64,000 nucleotides of DNA from Flavobacterium pectinovorum (GCF_006438875.1 NZ_RCZH01000007.1:227479-291478); one strand, 5' to 3'. Positions 1 through 8,506 are shown, numbered from the stretch's first letter. Made by a program: numbers and translations. Notes: generated by a model from the sequence alone, not told the origin.

Positions 1-993
1 GCATCACATCGTTTTTCACAAAATGTCGTTTTAATTTGTGATCAGGATCAGGTAGAAGGATTAGTTTTGGGACTTGAGAACGTAGATCCGCATTATAAGA
101 TTATTGGATTTGTAAATTCAGACACAATTTCTGAAGAAAATTTAAACTTCCATTACGTAAAAGAGATAAAAAAAAATGATTTAGAGTCTTTTGTAAGTAA
201 AAATAATGTTTCAGAAATTGTTATTGCCTCTCAAAAAACAGATGGAATTACGACTGATTTATACCAACAACTACTTCATTTATTAGAGTCAGGAAACGTA
301 ATTAGAGAGTACACCCAAGTTTACGAAAGTAAGACGCAGCGTATTCCTGTTCATTACATTTCTCGGGATTTCTATCGTTTTTTTCCTTTTAGCCGCAGTA
401 ATAACAATAAGTTATATTTATCCTTAATTAGACTTTTTGAGTTTTTTTTATCTTTCGTCGGTTTGTTAATTTGTAGTGTTTTTGTTCCTTTCATTGTTAT
501 CGGAAATCAGCTTGCCAATAAAGGGAGTTTATTTTATACACAAGAGCGCGTTGGAAAAAATGGCGTTGTTTTCAAAATCTATAAGTTTAGAACAATGGTC
601 GAAAACTCAGAAGCAAATGGAATTGTTTTTGCAACTTCAAATGATAAACGCATAACTCCATTTGGAAAATTCATGCGCAAATCAAGAATCGATGAATTGC
701 CTCAGTTTATCAATATTTTAAAAGGCGATATGGGGGTTATTGGACCAAGACCCGAAAGACCATTTTTTGTTGATGAAATTGCACAAATAATGCCCTTCTA
801 TGAGACAAGACATGTTATAAAACCAGGATTAACGGGTTGGGCACAGGTTAACTATTCGTATGGAGAATCTATAGACGAAAGTTTAATCAAGCTTCAATAT
901 GATTTATACTACATCAAACATCGTAGCATTTTTCTTGATCTGAGTATCACTTTTAAAACAATTACAACGGTTTTATTCTATCGCGGACAATAA
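1..993 (+). CDS. Polyprenyl-phosphate sugar-1-phosphate transferase, 5'-truncated by window edge
   Basis: The frame is open from base 1 to the TAA at 991-993, so the start lies outside the window. The protein would begin a surface-polysaccharide repeat unit by moving a hexose-1-phosphate from a nucleotide sugar to undecaprenyl phosphate at the inner membrane. The visible N-terminal part resembles the CoA-binding-like domain of the WcaJ/WbaP group. A hydrophobic segment (LFEFFLSFVGLLICSVFVPF) precedes the bacterial sugar-transferase domain. Family motifs follow in order: ERVGKNG, KFRTM, RIDELPQ, GDMGVIGPRPERP and KPGLTGWAQV. It is probably the last gene of a polysaccharide cluster upstream. 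Its stop codon abuts the stop of the convergent next gene with no intergenic base. The sugar specificity cannot be read from sequence. Confidence 0.93.
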   Translation, partial: ASHRFSQNVVLICDQDQVEGLVLGLENVDPHYKIIGFVNSDTISEENLNFHYVKEIKKNDLESFVSKNNVSEIVIASQKTDGITTDLYQQLLHLLESGNVIREYTQVYESKTQRIPVHYISRDFYRFFPFSRSNNNKLYLSLIRLFEFFLSFVGLLICSVFVPFIVIGNQLANKGSLFYTQERVGKNGVVFKIYKFRTMVENSEANGIVFATSNDKRITPFGKFMRKSRIDELPQFINILKGDMGVIGPRPERPFFVDEIAQIMPFYETRHVIKPGLTGWAQVNYSYGESIDESLIKLQYDLYYIKHRSIFLDLSITFKTITTVLFYRGQ

Positions 994-2130
994 TTAGATA
1001 ATAATCGGAATACGTTTTTTATTTCGAAGAGCTATTCTAACTAAAACGAATCCGCTTGTAATTATCATGGGTAACATAATAAAGAAGTGTGCTTTACTGA
1101 TCAAAACAATGAGGTAAATTGCCAGAAACATCAAATGTAAAACGGCAAATCTGTAAGTCCATCTTTTGTTCTTTATAACTGAAAAAAGCAATAAAATCAA
1201 TAAAAGAGGACTGAACAAAAGTACATTATAATTCATCGCCAGTTCTTGGTGAAGAGAATAAAATCCCACAATAACAAAAAACACCCCGATTAAAGACAGA
1301 ATTAAAAGATAAATTTTGTCAACTACTTTGTTGTGTGCCAAAACAACAAAAGCAAGAATAAACAAATACGTATAAATGTTGTTCCACCATGAAGTTGGTG
1401 TTTCTTTTTCAAAACTAAGCAATGTTTTGCTTTCAGCTGCTAATGGGTGATTTTGAAAAGTAGTTTTTTCCAAACTGTTTTTCAATTCAAAAGGTAAAAA
1501 TATCTTTGTTCCTAATTGATCTACTTTAGTTCCAAAAATTATACTTGTTCCTAATTGTTCGTAAAAATGGCCATTAAAATAAGGGAATAAAATCGAACGA
1601 TAAGTTGTATCGGTGTTTCCTTTTTTGGTAATTACATTTCCGTTCAAGGCTGAATTGATAACATCGACAACCATTGAAGTACAATTTTTATCAATAAATT
1701 TATACGTATAGAAACGTTCCTCAGAAAATATCACTGTATTTAGTTTGTCGAAAAGCTTTTGCTTTAATTCTTGCGGAATAAGTAATTCTTGTTCAAAAAT
1801 GCTTCTTTTTTCGTAAGTATAATCATTTACGAAATCTCCAAAACCATGTGCAGTAGCATAATACTGTAAGTCGCCTTTGGCAAATTTGGCAACAAAATTT
1901 GGCGTTCTAAAATCGAATGTACCATAATTGTAAACTACATCAATATTGTTGGAGGGATCAGCAACTCTAATAGCGGTATGACCAAAAAAAGAATACGATT
2001 CGTTCCCAAGTCCACAAGTCAAAACGCTAATTTTGGCATCTTTTGATAAAGGTAAATTTTGGCTAAAACCAATAAAACTTAATAAGAATAGTAAACTAAA
2101 AAGTGTTTTTTTTATAATGACATTTTTCAT
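994..2130 (-). CDS. DUF4105/Lnb N-terminal periplasmic domain membrane protein
   Basis: A 378-residue protein with a signal peptide ending about residue 23 (FSQ). The N-terminal half is a periplasmic domain of the DUF4105 type related to Lnb lipoprotein N-acyltransferase. It carries the conserved His in FFGHTAIRV (H51) and the conserved Cys in DKNCTS (C150), the pair expected for a thiol-dependent acyl transfer. From about residue 250 there are four to five hydrophobic helices. In some Gram-positive bacteria Lnb moves an acyl chain within a lipoprotein; the role of the Bacteroidetes homologues is not established, so function is inferred only from the fold and the His/Cys pair. It is convergent with the sugar transferase and lies 37 bp after the PorV/PorQ-like gene on the same strand. 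Confidence 0.8.
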   Translation of the reverse strand: MKNVIIKKTLFSLLFLLSFIGFSQNLPLSKDAKISVLTCGLGNESYSFFGHTAIRVADPSNNIDVVYNYGTFDFRTPNFVAKFAKGDLQYYATAHGFGDFVNDYTYEKRSIFEQELLIPQELKQKLFDKLNTVIFSEERFYTYKFIDKNCTSMVVDVINSALNGNVITKKGNTDTTYRSILFPYFNGHFYEQLGTSIIFGTKVDQLGTKIFLPFELKNSLEKTTFQNHPLAAESKTLLSFEKETPTSWWNNIYTYLFILAFVVLAHNKVVDKIYLLILSLIGVFFVIVGFYSLHQELAMNYNVLLFSPLLLILLLFSVIKNKRWTYRFAVLHLMFLAIYLIVLISKAHFFIMLPMIITSGFVLVRIALRNKKRIPIII

Positions 2131-2167
2131 AATTTAAAATTTTAAGAAGTTTAATGGTTAGTAAATA

Positions 2168-3235
2168 TTATCTAAAGATACCTAAATCTACCTTTAAAGA
2201 AAAAATATTTGAGTACAAAGCAGTACTTTGATTCCCTAAGTCAGTCAAGGCATAATCAACCTGAATACCTTTGTACTTAAAACCCAGACCAATATTGGGT
2301 TGAAAATTCACTTTTTCAGTATTGTCTAATTGTGTGACATTCTGAAAATTTCCTGCTCCGGCTCTCAGGAAAACAAGATCAGTATATCCAAATTCGAAAC
2401 CAAGAGCAGGATCAATACTTACCGCTTTTGTCGATATGATATCATTAGTTTGCTCAAAGCGCATATTCAAATTTGTTGCAACTAACAGACTGTAATCATT
2501 ATGAAAATCAAACCTTTTTGAGACTCCCAATTGTGCTTTTGGCAAAGTTATTTCAGTGCTTTGAGGTAATTCATTGTTTTCACCCGGAATAGCGTTGGCA
2601 ATTTTGGCATATTCCTGTTCATCAATATTCCAGACATTATAAGTAGTCGTAATGTCTCGAAGCATCAAACCAAATTTCCAGTCATTTCTTTCAAATTGTA
2701 ATCCAATATCAAAACCAAAACCCCAGGAATTGGCAAATTTTCCAATAATTCTCCTTATGATTTTTGCATTTACACCATATTGAAATCCTTCTATAGGAAG
2801 TTTTCTGGCATAGGAGAAAGTAAAACCATAATCTGCTGTTGAAAATAAGCTAATTCGGTTATAATCTATGTTTCCTTGATTATCGATCAATTGTGTAGTA
2901 TCCATAATGTCATCCACACCAAAACGGATCATCGAAATTCCCCAGGCACTTCTGTCATCAATTGGACTTGCATAACCTATATAATCATATTGCGCGATAT
3001 TGGCAAAATAATTGGCGTGCATTAAAGATATCTGATGATCTTCAAGGTTGGTCAAACCTGCAGGATTCCAATAAACAGAGTTTACATCATCTGTAGAAGC
3101 CACTACAGCACTCGACATTGCCAATGCGGCAGCATCAACACCAATATTCATGAATTCATTCGAATATTTTCGAACAGTTTGCCCATATTGTACTGTGCAG
3201 CTACTAAATAATAAAAACGCAAGGATTTTCTTCAA
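2168..3235 (-). CDS. PorV/PorQ-family outer-membrane beta-barrel protein
   Basis: A 355-residue protein with a signal peptide (cleavage near YGQ, residue 19). The N-terminal region contains the family-typical stretch AALAMSSAVVASTDDVNSVYWNPAGL, split here as AMSSAVVAS followed by VYWNPAGL. Repeated amphipathic strands follow up to a C-terminal strand ending LGIFR, as expected for a FadL-like barrel. PorV and PorQ family members work with the type IX secretion system, where PorV shuttles cargo to the attachment complex. Flavobacteria carry several paralogues, and this one is not in a T9SS operon, so it should not be equated with PorV itself. A TATTTTTG box on the minus strand (3277-3284) is a plausible promoter. 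Substrate is unknown. Confidence 0.8.
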   Translation of the reverse strand: MKKILAFLLFSSCTVQYGQTVRKYSNEFMNIGVDAAALAMSSAVVASTDDVNSVYWNPAGLTNLEDHQISLMHANYFANIAQYDYIGYASPIDDRSAWGISMIRFGVDDIMDTTQLIDNQGNIDYNRISLFSTADYGFTFSYARKLPIEGFQYGVNAKIIRRIIGKFANSWGFGFDIGLQFERNDWKFGLMLRDITTTYNVWNIDEQEYAKIANAIPGENNELPQSTEITLPKAQLGVSKRFDFHNDYSLLVATNLNMRFEQTNDIISTKAVSIDPALGFEFGYTDLVFLRAGAGNFQNVTQLDNTEKVNFQPNIGLGFKYKGIQVDYALTDLGNQSTALYSNIFSLKVDLGIFR

Positions 3236-3389
3236 CGGATATTTTTTTGCAAACCGAAGTCTGTTTTAATTTTTACCAAAAATATAATATTTTAGTCAGC
3301 AAATTTATTCCTTTTGATAAATATTGCGAAAGTCGAATTTTCAAATAAAAAACTCTTGCAAAAACGCATTTTACATAGAGTTATTATGC

Positions 3390-3397
3390 TAAATTTG
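3390..3397 (+). promoter_or_regulatory. Bacteroidetes -7 box for pssA
   Basis: TAAATTTG matches the TAnnTTTG consensus exactly and lies 29 bp before the pssA ATG. No clear TTTG element is seen at the expected -33 distance. Confidence 0.55.
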
Positions 3398-3426
3398 TTC
3401 CCTGTCATTATCTAAAATTTTAAAAG

Positions 3427-4137
3427 ATGAATATTAAAAAACACATTCCTAATCTAATTACATTAATCAATCTTTTTTGTGGCTGTATCGCCGTTGTTTT
3501 TATTTCTCAAGCCAATTATGAAATGGCTTTTTATATGGTTTGTTTAGGAATATTTTTTGATTTTTTTGATGGTTTTTTTGCCAGATTATTCAAAGTTTCA
3601 AGTCCGCTTGGATTACAGCTTGATTCCTTGGCAGATATGGTAACCAGTGGTGTTGCGCCAGGTTATGTAATGTACAGTTTATTTGTAAACAGTGCGCACG
3701 AATTAGGAACAAATCCGGCAATTCCTTTTTTAGGATTTATAGTCACTTTGGGTTCTTGCTACAGATTGGCAAATTTTAATATTGATACACGTCAAACAGA
3801 TTCATTTATAGGTCTGCCAACTCCGGCAAATGCACTTTTTATATTGAGTTTGCCTTTAGTTCTGAAATTTTCAGATTCATTAATCATATTAGAAGTTCTA
3901 ACAAATCAGTGGGTTTTATTGGTTATTATATTATGTAGTGCCTATATTTTAAATGCCGAAATTCCGTTATTTTCTTTAAAAGTTAAGAAGTTTAATTTAA
4001 AAGATAATGCGCTTCAAATGGTATTTTTGTTGGTTTCGATTGTAATGGTTTTATTACTTCATTATATAGCAATTCCCTTAATCATCATTTTTTATGTGTT
4101 ATTATCAGTGGTGAATAATTTGTTTTTGAAAAAGTAG
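3427..4137 (+). CDS. pssA: CDP-diacylglycerol--serine O-phosphatidyltransferase
   Basis: This 236-residue integral membrane enzyme makes phosphatidylserine from CDP-diacylglycerol and serine, the first step to phosphatidylethanolamine. The CDP-alcohol phosphotransferase signature D-x2-DG-x2-AR-x8-G-x3-D-x3-D is complete: D45, D48, G49, A52, R53, G62, D66 and D70. Six to eight hydrophobic helices cover the rest of the chain. The start is an ATG 29 bp after a TAAATTTG box. The GH25 lysozyme gene follows after 10 bp on the same strand and is probably co-transcribed. Length and motif spacing fit the bacterial type II (membrane) PssA family. Confidence 0.93.
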   Translation: MNIKKHIPNLITLINLFCGCIAVVFISQANYEMAFYMVCLGIFFDFFDGFFARLFKVSSPLGLQLDSLADMVTSGVAPGYVMYSLFVNSAHELGTNPAIPFLGFIVTLGSCYRLANFNIDTRQTDSFIGLPTPANALFILSLPLVLKFSDSLIILEVLTNQWVLLVIILCSAYILNAEIPLFSLKVKKFNLKDNALQMVFLLVSIVMVLLLHYIAIPLIIIFYVLLSVVNNLFLKK

Positions 4138-4147
4138 TTTTATTTGA

Positions 4148-5008
4148 ATGGCAAGAAAAACAACTACACGAAGAACTTCTTACTCCAGGAAAGCTAAACC
4201 TCAAAGATCATTTTTAGCAAGTGGACTTCGTTTCATTATTTATTCCTTTTTAGTATTGCTTTTCTTTGCAACGGTTTATCACTATCGGGATGGACTGGCG
4301 TATTATCTTGGTTTTAAATCAAGTAAAGTTCTGGACGAAGACGAAGTTGACAAGCATCTTTCGGATGTTAGAAATATTCAGGTTCTCGAGAATCATAAAG
4401 GAAAAGTAATTGGTATTGATGTATCAGAATTTCAGGGAAAAGTTCAATGGGACGAAGTTGAAGTTCTGGAAGAAAAATACCCCGTTAAATTTGTTTTTGT
4501 CCGTGCAACTGCAGGAAATGACAGAGTTGACAGGCAGTTTGAGAAAAACTGGGCTGGCGCTAAAGAACATAAGATTATGCGAGGCGCTTATCATTATTAT
4601 CGACCGAATGAAAATTCTATCGAACAGGCAAATCTTTTTATTAAAACAGTAAAATTGCAAAAAGGTGATTTACCGCCCGTTTTAGATATCGAAAAATTAC
4701 CAAAGAATCAACCTTTGGATAGTCTAAAAAAAGGTTTAAAACGCTGGTTGAATAAAGTTGAAGCGCATTATCAAGTACGTCCAATAATTTATACAGGAGA
4801 ACGTTATTATGACGATTTTTTGAAAGAAGAATTTGGAGAATACTTATTTTGGATTGCCAACTATAATTTCTACAGAGAAAAAATTGAACCAGATTGGCTT
4901 TTTTGGCAATTTACAGAGAAAGCATCTTTGCCGGGAATTAAACACAGAGTAGATGTGAATATCTACAACGGCGATTTAGAACAATTGCAGTTTATAACCG
5001 TAGAGTAG
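4148..5008 (+). CDS. Glycoside hydrolase family 25 muramidase (lysozyme-like)
   Basis: A 286-residue protein with a basic cytoplasmic N-terminus (residues 1-24), one membrane anchor (about 25-43) and a GH25 catalytic domain from about residue 85. The substrate-site motif GIDVSEFQG places an Asp at 91. The motif PPVLDIE gives the acidic pair D180 and E182 used by this fold to cut the N-acetylmuramic acid to N-acetylglucosamine bond of peptidoglycan. There is no wall-binding repeat, and the anchor would hold it on the periplasmic face of the inner membrane. That points to cell-wall remodelling rather than secretion as an attack enzyme. It sits 10 bp after pssA. A hairpin repeat follows the stop codon. 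Confidence 0.88.
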   Translation: MARKTTTRRTSYSRKAKPQRSFLASGLRFIIYSFLVLLFFATVYHYRDGLAYYLGFKSSKVLDEDEVDKHLSDVRNIQVLENHKGKVIGIDVSEFQGKVQWDEVEVLEEKYPVKFVFVRATAGNDRVDRQFEKNWAGAKEHKIMRGAYHYYRPNENSIEQANLFIKTVKLQKGDLPPVLDIEKLPKNQPLDSLKKGLKRWLNKVEAHYQVRPIIYTGERYYDDFLKEEFGEYLFWIANYNFYREKIEPDWLFWQFTEKASLPGIKHRVDVNIYNGDLEQLQFITVE

Positions 5009-5076
5009 TTTTTAGTTTTCAGTCGCAGTTTACAGTCTAAGTAAAAACTGAAAACTGCGACTGAAAACTGAAAACT
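5007..5076. repeat. Palindromic intergenic repeat, family alpha (copy 1)
   Basis: A long imperfect hairpin made of words such as TTTTCAGTCGCAGTTT on one side and AAAACTGCGACTGAAAA on the other. It fills the gap between the convergent GH25 and DUF5808 genes and could end transcription in both directions. Related copies are at 5311-5366 and 10706-10790, with a single arm near 14637-14662. Confidence 0.75.
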
Positions 5077-5078
5077 TT

Positions 5079-5300
5079 TTACTTAAGCTGAGTAAGAGTA
5101 TAAATAAAGAAAAGGAAAGCAATAGTGATTAAAATTGCTTTTGTATTTGCAAAGTTCACAGTAAAACCAGCCCATTTCATTTTTTTTGGAACAAACATTC
5201 TCGCGTCTTCTTTGTTATAATAGAACATTCCCAAATGCCAATTATTAGGATCTTTATGCCAGTTGTTGTAATCTTCCTGCGTTGGTTTTTGTGGAATCAT
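5079..5300 (-). CDS. DUF5808-type small membrane protein
   Basis: A 73-residue protein. The N-terminal half has the pattern W-x-DPNNWHLGMFYYNKEDARMFVPK, here split as DPNNWHLGMFYYNKED and RMFVPK, which I recognise as DUF5808. A single C-terminal helix (about residues 53-70, AILITIAFLFFIYTL) follows, so it is probably tail-anchored with the conserved part in the cytoplasm. Its function is not known. Hairpin repeats of the same family border it on both sides, which suggests a separately transcribed single gene between those of the lysozyme and lptB. Confidence 0.72.
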   Translation of the reverse strand: MIPQKPTQEDYNNWHKDPNNWHLGMFYYNKEDARMFVPKKMKWAGFTVNFANTKAILITIAFLFFIYTLTQLK

Positions 5301-5310
5301 ATTTTTTACT

Positions 5311-5366
5311 TTTCAGTCGCAGTCGCAGTTTTCAGTATTTCACTGAGACTGAAAACTGCGACTGAA
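5311..5366. repeat. Palindromic intergenic repeat, family alpha (copy 2)
   Basis: An imperfect hairpin built from CAGTCGCAGTTTTCAG and CTGAAAACTGCGACTG around a short loop. It lies between lptB (start side of DUF5808) and DUF5808 on the minus strand and shares its words with copies 1 and 3. Confidence 0.75.
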
Positions 5367-5374
5367 TCTTTTTT

Positions 5375-6115
5375 TTAGAACTCTAATTTTTTCTTACGTA
5401 ATTCGAAGTTTTGTCCAAGATAAACACGACGAACCATTTCATCTTCAACTAATTCTTCTGGAATTCCGGCTTTCAAAATTCCTCCTTCAAACATTAGGTA
5501 TGTTTTATCGGTAATCGCTAAAGTTTCCTGAACGTTGTGATCTGTAATTAAGATTCCGATATTTTTATTTTTTAATTGCGCTACAATTCTTTGAATATCT
5601 TCTACGGCAACCGGGTCAACTCCTGCAAAAGGTTCATCTAATAAAATAAACTTTGGATCAGTTGCCAGAGCACGAGCAATTTCAGTACGACGACGTTCTC
5701 CTCCCGAAAGTAAATCTCCTCGGTTGGTACGAATATGTTCCAAACTGAATTCTTCAATTAAACTTTCCATTTTGGCAACTTGCTCTTCTTTTGAAAGTTT
5801 AGTCAATTGTAGAACGCTTAGGATATTATCTTCAATACTTAATTTTCTAAAAACTGAAGCTTCCTGTGCCAAATAACCAATGCCTTGTTGTGCACGTTTG
5901 TACATCGGATAATCAGTAATATTTAAATCATCAAGATAAATATTTCCCGAATTTGGTTTTACCAATCCTACAATCATGTAAAACGAAGTTGTTTTTCCGG
6001 CACCATTTGGTCCCAAAAGACCTACGATTTCTCCTTGATTTACTTCAACAGATATTCCTTTTACAACGCTGCGACCTTTATAGGTTTTGATTAAATTATC
6101 GGCTCTTAACTTCAT
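5375..6115 (-). CDS. lptB: LPS export ABC transporter ATP-binding protein LptB
   Basis: This 246-residue ATPase powers extraction of lipopolysaccharide from the inner membrane together with LptF and LptG. Walker A is GPNGAGKTT (35-43), the signature is LSGGE (136-140), Walker B is FILLDE (156-161), and the switch His follows in ITDHN (about 193). The LptB-typical stretches YLAQEASVFRKLS and EPFAGVDP are present, which separate it from the related branched-chain amino acid ATPases. LptF, LptG and LptC are not in the window, so the transporter genes are dispersed. A 174-bp repeat-containing gap separates it from the AhpD-like gene upstream. Confidence 0.93.
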   Translation of the reverse strand: MKLRADNLIKTYKGRSVVKGISVEVNQGEIVGLLGPNGAGKTTSFYMIVGLVKPNSGNIYLDDLNITDYPMYKRAQQGIGYLAQEASVFRKLSIEDNILSVLQLTKLSKEEQVAKMESLIEEFSLEHIRTNRGDLLSGGERRRTEIARALATDPKFILLDEPFAGVDPVAVEDIQRIVAQLKNKNIGILITDHNVQETLAITDKTYLMFEGGILKAGIPEELVEDEMVRRVYLGQNFELRKKKLEF

Positions 6116-6121
6116 TTTTTT

Positions 6122-6297
6122 TTAATTAGATAATTTGTCAATTAGAAAATTAGATAATTGACTGTACGTAAGATTCATCTCTTATATTTGAGAAGGGCAA
6201 AATAAGTTAAAATAAGTCAATCAATTAAAGGAATTAACATATCCTTATTGAAATTATCTAATTGACTAATTATCTAATTTTCTAATTTTCTAATTTG
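6122..6297. repeat. AT-rich inverted repeat between lptB and the AhpD-like gene
   Basis: Words AATTAGATAATT and TCAATTAGAAAATTAG at 6122-6165 recur inverted at about 6250-6297. The right arm runs into the stop codon of the AhpD-like gene. A related word (AAAATTAGATAATTC) lies near 32888-32900. The function is unknown; the pair could form a long RNA hairpin. Confidence 0.6.
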
Positions 6298-6643
6298 CAG
6301 CTTCTTCTTCAAGAGCTTCCCAGAATTCGTAAGCTCTTCTTAAATGCGGGATTACAATTGTTCCTCCAACCAAAGTTGCGATTCCCATTGCTTCCATCAT
6401 TTCTTCTTTGGTAACACCTTCTTTATGGCTGGTTTCCAAGTGATATTTTACACAATCATCACAACGTAAAACTGCCGAAGCTACTAGTCCTAAAAGTTCT
6501 TTTGTCTTAACATCAAGTGCTCCGGGAGCATATGCATTAGTGTCAAGATTAAAAATTCGCTTTACAATTTTGTTATTGTCAGCCAATAATTTTTCGTTCA
6601 TTTTAGAACGATAGTCGTTAAATTCTTGTATGATATCAGACAT
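6290..6643 (-). CDS. AhpD/carboxymuconolactone decarboxylase-like protein
   Basis: A 117-residue all-helical protein of the CMD/AhpD superfamily. The redox motif CxxCxxxH is intact (C61, C64, H68 in RCDDCVKYH), which in AhpD supports disulfide reduction of peroxiredoxin AhpC. An aromatic-ring decarboxylase would lack these cysteines, so a thiol-peroxidase role is more likely. It overlaps the 3' end of tatC by 8 bp, which suggests tight co-expression with tatC and kdsD. No ahpC is nearby, so the redox partner is unknown. Confidence 0.82.
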   Translation of the reverse strand: MSDIIQEFNDYRSKMNEKLLADNNKIVKRIFNLDTNAYAPGALDVKTKELLGLVASAVLRCDDCVKYHLETSHKEGVTKEEMMEAMGIATLVGGTIVIPHLRRAYEFWEALEEEAAN

Positions 6644-7454
6644 TACTTTCTTTTAATTTATTTCTATAAACAATTCTTGAGATCAGAATACTCACTTCGT
6701 AGATAAGCAACATAGGTATTGCTACAATAGTTTGACTTACTACATCTGGAGGTGTTACAATTGCTGCGATAATCAAGATGATTACTACGGCATATTTCCA
6801 ATACTTTCTTAAAAAATCAGGGGTAACTAATCCTAATTTAGTTAAGAAATAAATAGCGATTGGTAATTCAAAAAAGATTGCACTACCAAGAATACTTGTT
6901 TTTACCATTCCCATATAAGAGTCAAGCGTAAATTGATTTTTTACCACATCACTCACAGAGAAAGTGGCAACGAAATTTACGGACATTGGAATTACTACAA
7001 AGTATCCAAAAAGCACTCCTAAAAAGAACAGTAATGAAGAAGTGAATATAAATACTTTAGCATTTTTTCTTTCTTTTACATACAAAGCGGGGCTGATAAA
7101 TTTCCAGATTTCCCATAAAATATAAGGAAAGCTTAATATGAAACCTGCCAAAAGACACATCCATACAAAAATATTTACCTGGCCTTCCATTTCAGTATTT
7201 TGAATAATAAAATTCAATTCTGTAATACAGATACTATCTGCAAAACCCAGTTTATGAGATAAATCACAAAACCATACATAGGTAAAAAAACTAGGTCTGG
7301 TTGGACCTAATATAATTTTATCAAATAAATAATCACTAACAAAATAAGTGACAAATGCCATTATCATTGTTGCAATTGTACTCCTAACTAATAACCATCT
7401 TAATTCTTCAAGATGGTCTAAAAATGACATCTCGCCAAGGTTTTTCTTTGCCAT
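6636..7454 (-). CDS. tatC: Sec-independent (twin-arginine) translocase subunit TatC
   Basis: A 272-residue six-helix membrane protein that recognises twin-arginine signal peptides and assembles with TatA to export folded proteins. The family N-terminus SFLDHLEELRW, the motif FxxSPALYVKERK and the LPIAIYFL stretch before helix 5 are visible. There is an insertion in the first periplasmic loop (about residues 50-95), which contains two cysteines (FCDLSH and SICIT) and is common in Bacteroidetes TatC. The start ATG is directly adjacent to, and shares a base with, the stop of kdsD, so the two are translationally coupled. tatA is not in the window. Confidence 0.93.
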   Translation of the reverse strand: MAKKNLGEMSFLDHLEELRWLLVRSTIATMIMAFVTYFVSDYLFDKIILGPTRPSFFTYVWFCDLSHKLGFADSICITELNFIIQNTEMEGQVNIFVWMCLLAGFILSFPYILWEIWKFISPALYVKERKNAKVFIFTSSLLFFLGVLFGYFVVIPMSVNFVATFSVSDVVKNQFTLDSYMGMVKTSILGSAIFFELPIAIYFLTKLGLVTPDFLRKYWKYAVVIILIIAAIVTPPDVVSQTIVAIPMLLIYEVSILISRIVYRNKLKESNV

Positions 7455-8419
7455 TATACGATTCCTTCTTTTAAAATGTCATGTAAATGTAATACTCCTT
7501 TGTACTCGCCGTTGTCTGAGACAATCAATTGTGTTATAGAAAAATCTTCTAAAATATTTAAGGCATCAACTGCCATAGTTTCTGAAGATACTGTTTTAGG
7601 ATTTTTTGACATAATATCTCTTGCAGTTAAGTCAGCAATAGTATCTACGTCATTTAGCATTCTTCGGATGTCTCCATCCGTAATAATTCCGATAATTTTA
7701 TTGTCTTCGATAACAGCCGTTACACCAAGTCTTTTTTCAGAGATCTCAAAAATAGCTTTTTTGATTGAGGTATCTGGAGTTACCATTGGTTTTAACGAGT
7801 GTTCAATCATGTCCTTAACGCGAAGCAATAGTTTTTTTCCAAGAGCCCCACCAGGATGATATACGGCAAAATCTTCTGGTTTAAAATCGCGCATTTCCAT
7901 TAAACAAACCGCAAGTGCATCTCCCATTACAAGCTGTGCAGTAGTACTGTTTGTTGGAGCCAGATTTATCGGGCAAGCTTCCATGTCAACCGTAGTATTC
8001 AAAACATAATCAGAACCTTTTGCTAAAGATGAAGTTATGTTTCCTGTAATTGCAATCAAAATATTTCCAAAGCGTTTTAATAAAGGTACCAAAACTTTTA
8101 TTTCAGGACTATTCCCACTTTTTGAAATGCAAATAATAATGTCTTCTTTTTGTATCATTCCTAAATCTCCATGGATGGCTTCTGAGGCATGTAGAAACAT
8201 AGAAGGAGTTCCGGTGGAGTTAAAAGTGGCTACCATTTTTTGAGCAATGATGGCGCTTTTTCCAATGCCGGTAACGATCAATCGGCCTTTGGTTTCATAA
8301 ATGCGTTGGGTTGCTTCGTAGAAATTTTCGTCTAGAAAATCAATTAACTTTATAATTGCTTCACTTTCAGATAGTATGGTTTTTTTGGCGATTGCCAATA
8401 TATTTTCTTTTGTGATCAA
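7454..8419 (-). CDS. kdsD: D-arabinose-5-phosphate isomerase (KpsF/GutQ family), SIS plus two CBS domains
   Basis: The enzyme converts ribulose-5-phosphate to arabinose-5-phosphate, the precursor of Kdo in LPS. From the start chosen it is 321 residues long, with a SIS domain (motifs VTGIGKSAIIAQK, SKSGNSPE and ATNSTTAQLV-like APTNSTTAQL) and two C-terminal CBS repeats. The frame opens further upstream at a TTG (8476), but that TTG lies inside a perfect minus-strand TAAATTTG promoter box. I therefore place the start at the TTG at 8419 (protein begins L/M-ITKENILAIAK), which also gives the usual family length. It is the first gene of a probable kdsD-tatC-AhpD operon, linking LPS precursor supply with lptB nearby. 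Confidence 0.88.
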   Translation of the reverse strand: MITKENILAIAKKTILSESEAIIKLIDFLDENFYEATQRIYETKGRLIVTGIGKSAIIAQKMVATFNSTGTPSMFLHASEAIHGDLGMIQKEDIIICISKSGNSPEIKVLVPLLKRFGNILIAITGNITSSLAKGSDYVLNTTVDMEACPINLAPTNSTTAQLVMGDALAVCLMEMRDFKPEDFAVYHPGGALGKKLLLRVKDMIEHSLKPMVTPDTSIKKAIFEISEKRLGVTAVIEDNKIIGIITDGDIRRMLNDVDTIADLTARDIMSKNPKTVSSETMAVDALNILEDFSITQLIVSDNGEYKGVLHLHDILKEGIV

Positions 8420-8435
8420 AACAGAATATTTAAAA

Positions 8436-8466
8436 TTTGTATGTATAAAAGAAAGTTGTATCTTTA
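8436..8466 (+). promoter_or_regulatory. recQ promoter (TTTG-N19-TAtcTTTa)
   Basis: TTTG at 8436-8439 and TATCTTTA at 8459-8466 are separated by exactly 19 nt, the Bacteroidetes spacing; the last base of the -7 box deviates from consensus. It lies 41 bp before the recQ ATG and within the 5' leader of kdsD on the other strand. Confidence 0.6.
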
Positions 8467-8473
8467 TGTGTTG

Positions 8474-8481
8474 CAAATTTA
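8474..8481 (-). promoter_or_regulatory. kdsD -7 box (divergent from recQ)
   Basis: TAAATTTG on the minus strand is a perfect -7 box. It overlaps the TTG at 8476 that would otherwise be taken as the kdsD start and so argues for the downstream start at 8419. The recQ and kdsD promoters are back to back within about 45 bp. Confidence 0.6.
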
Positions 8482-8506
8482 TACAAAATATCCATTAATA
8501 TAAAGA

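Noticed and set aside
7476..7859. 127-codon frame antisense to kdsD
   Set aside because: It is a shadow of the CBS-domain coding sequence, with no independent support.
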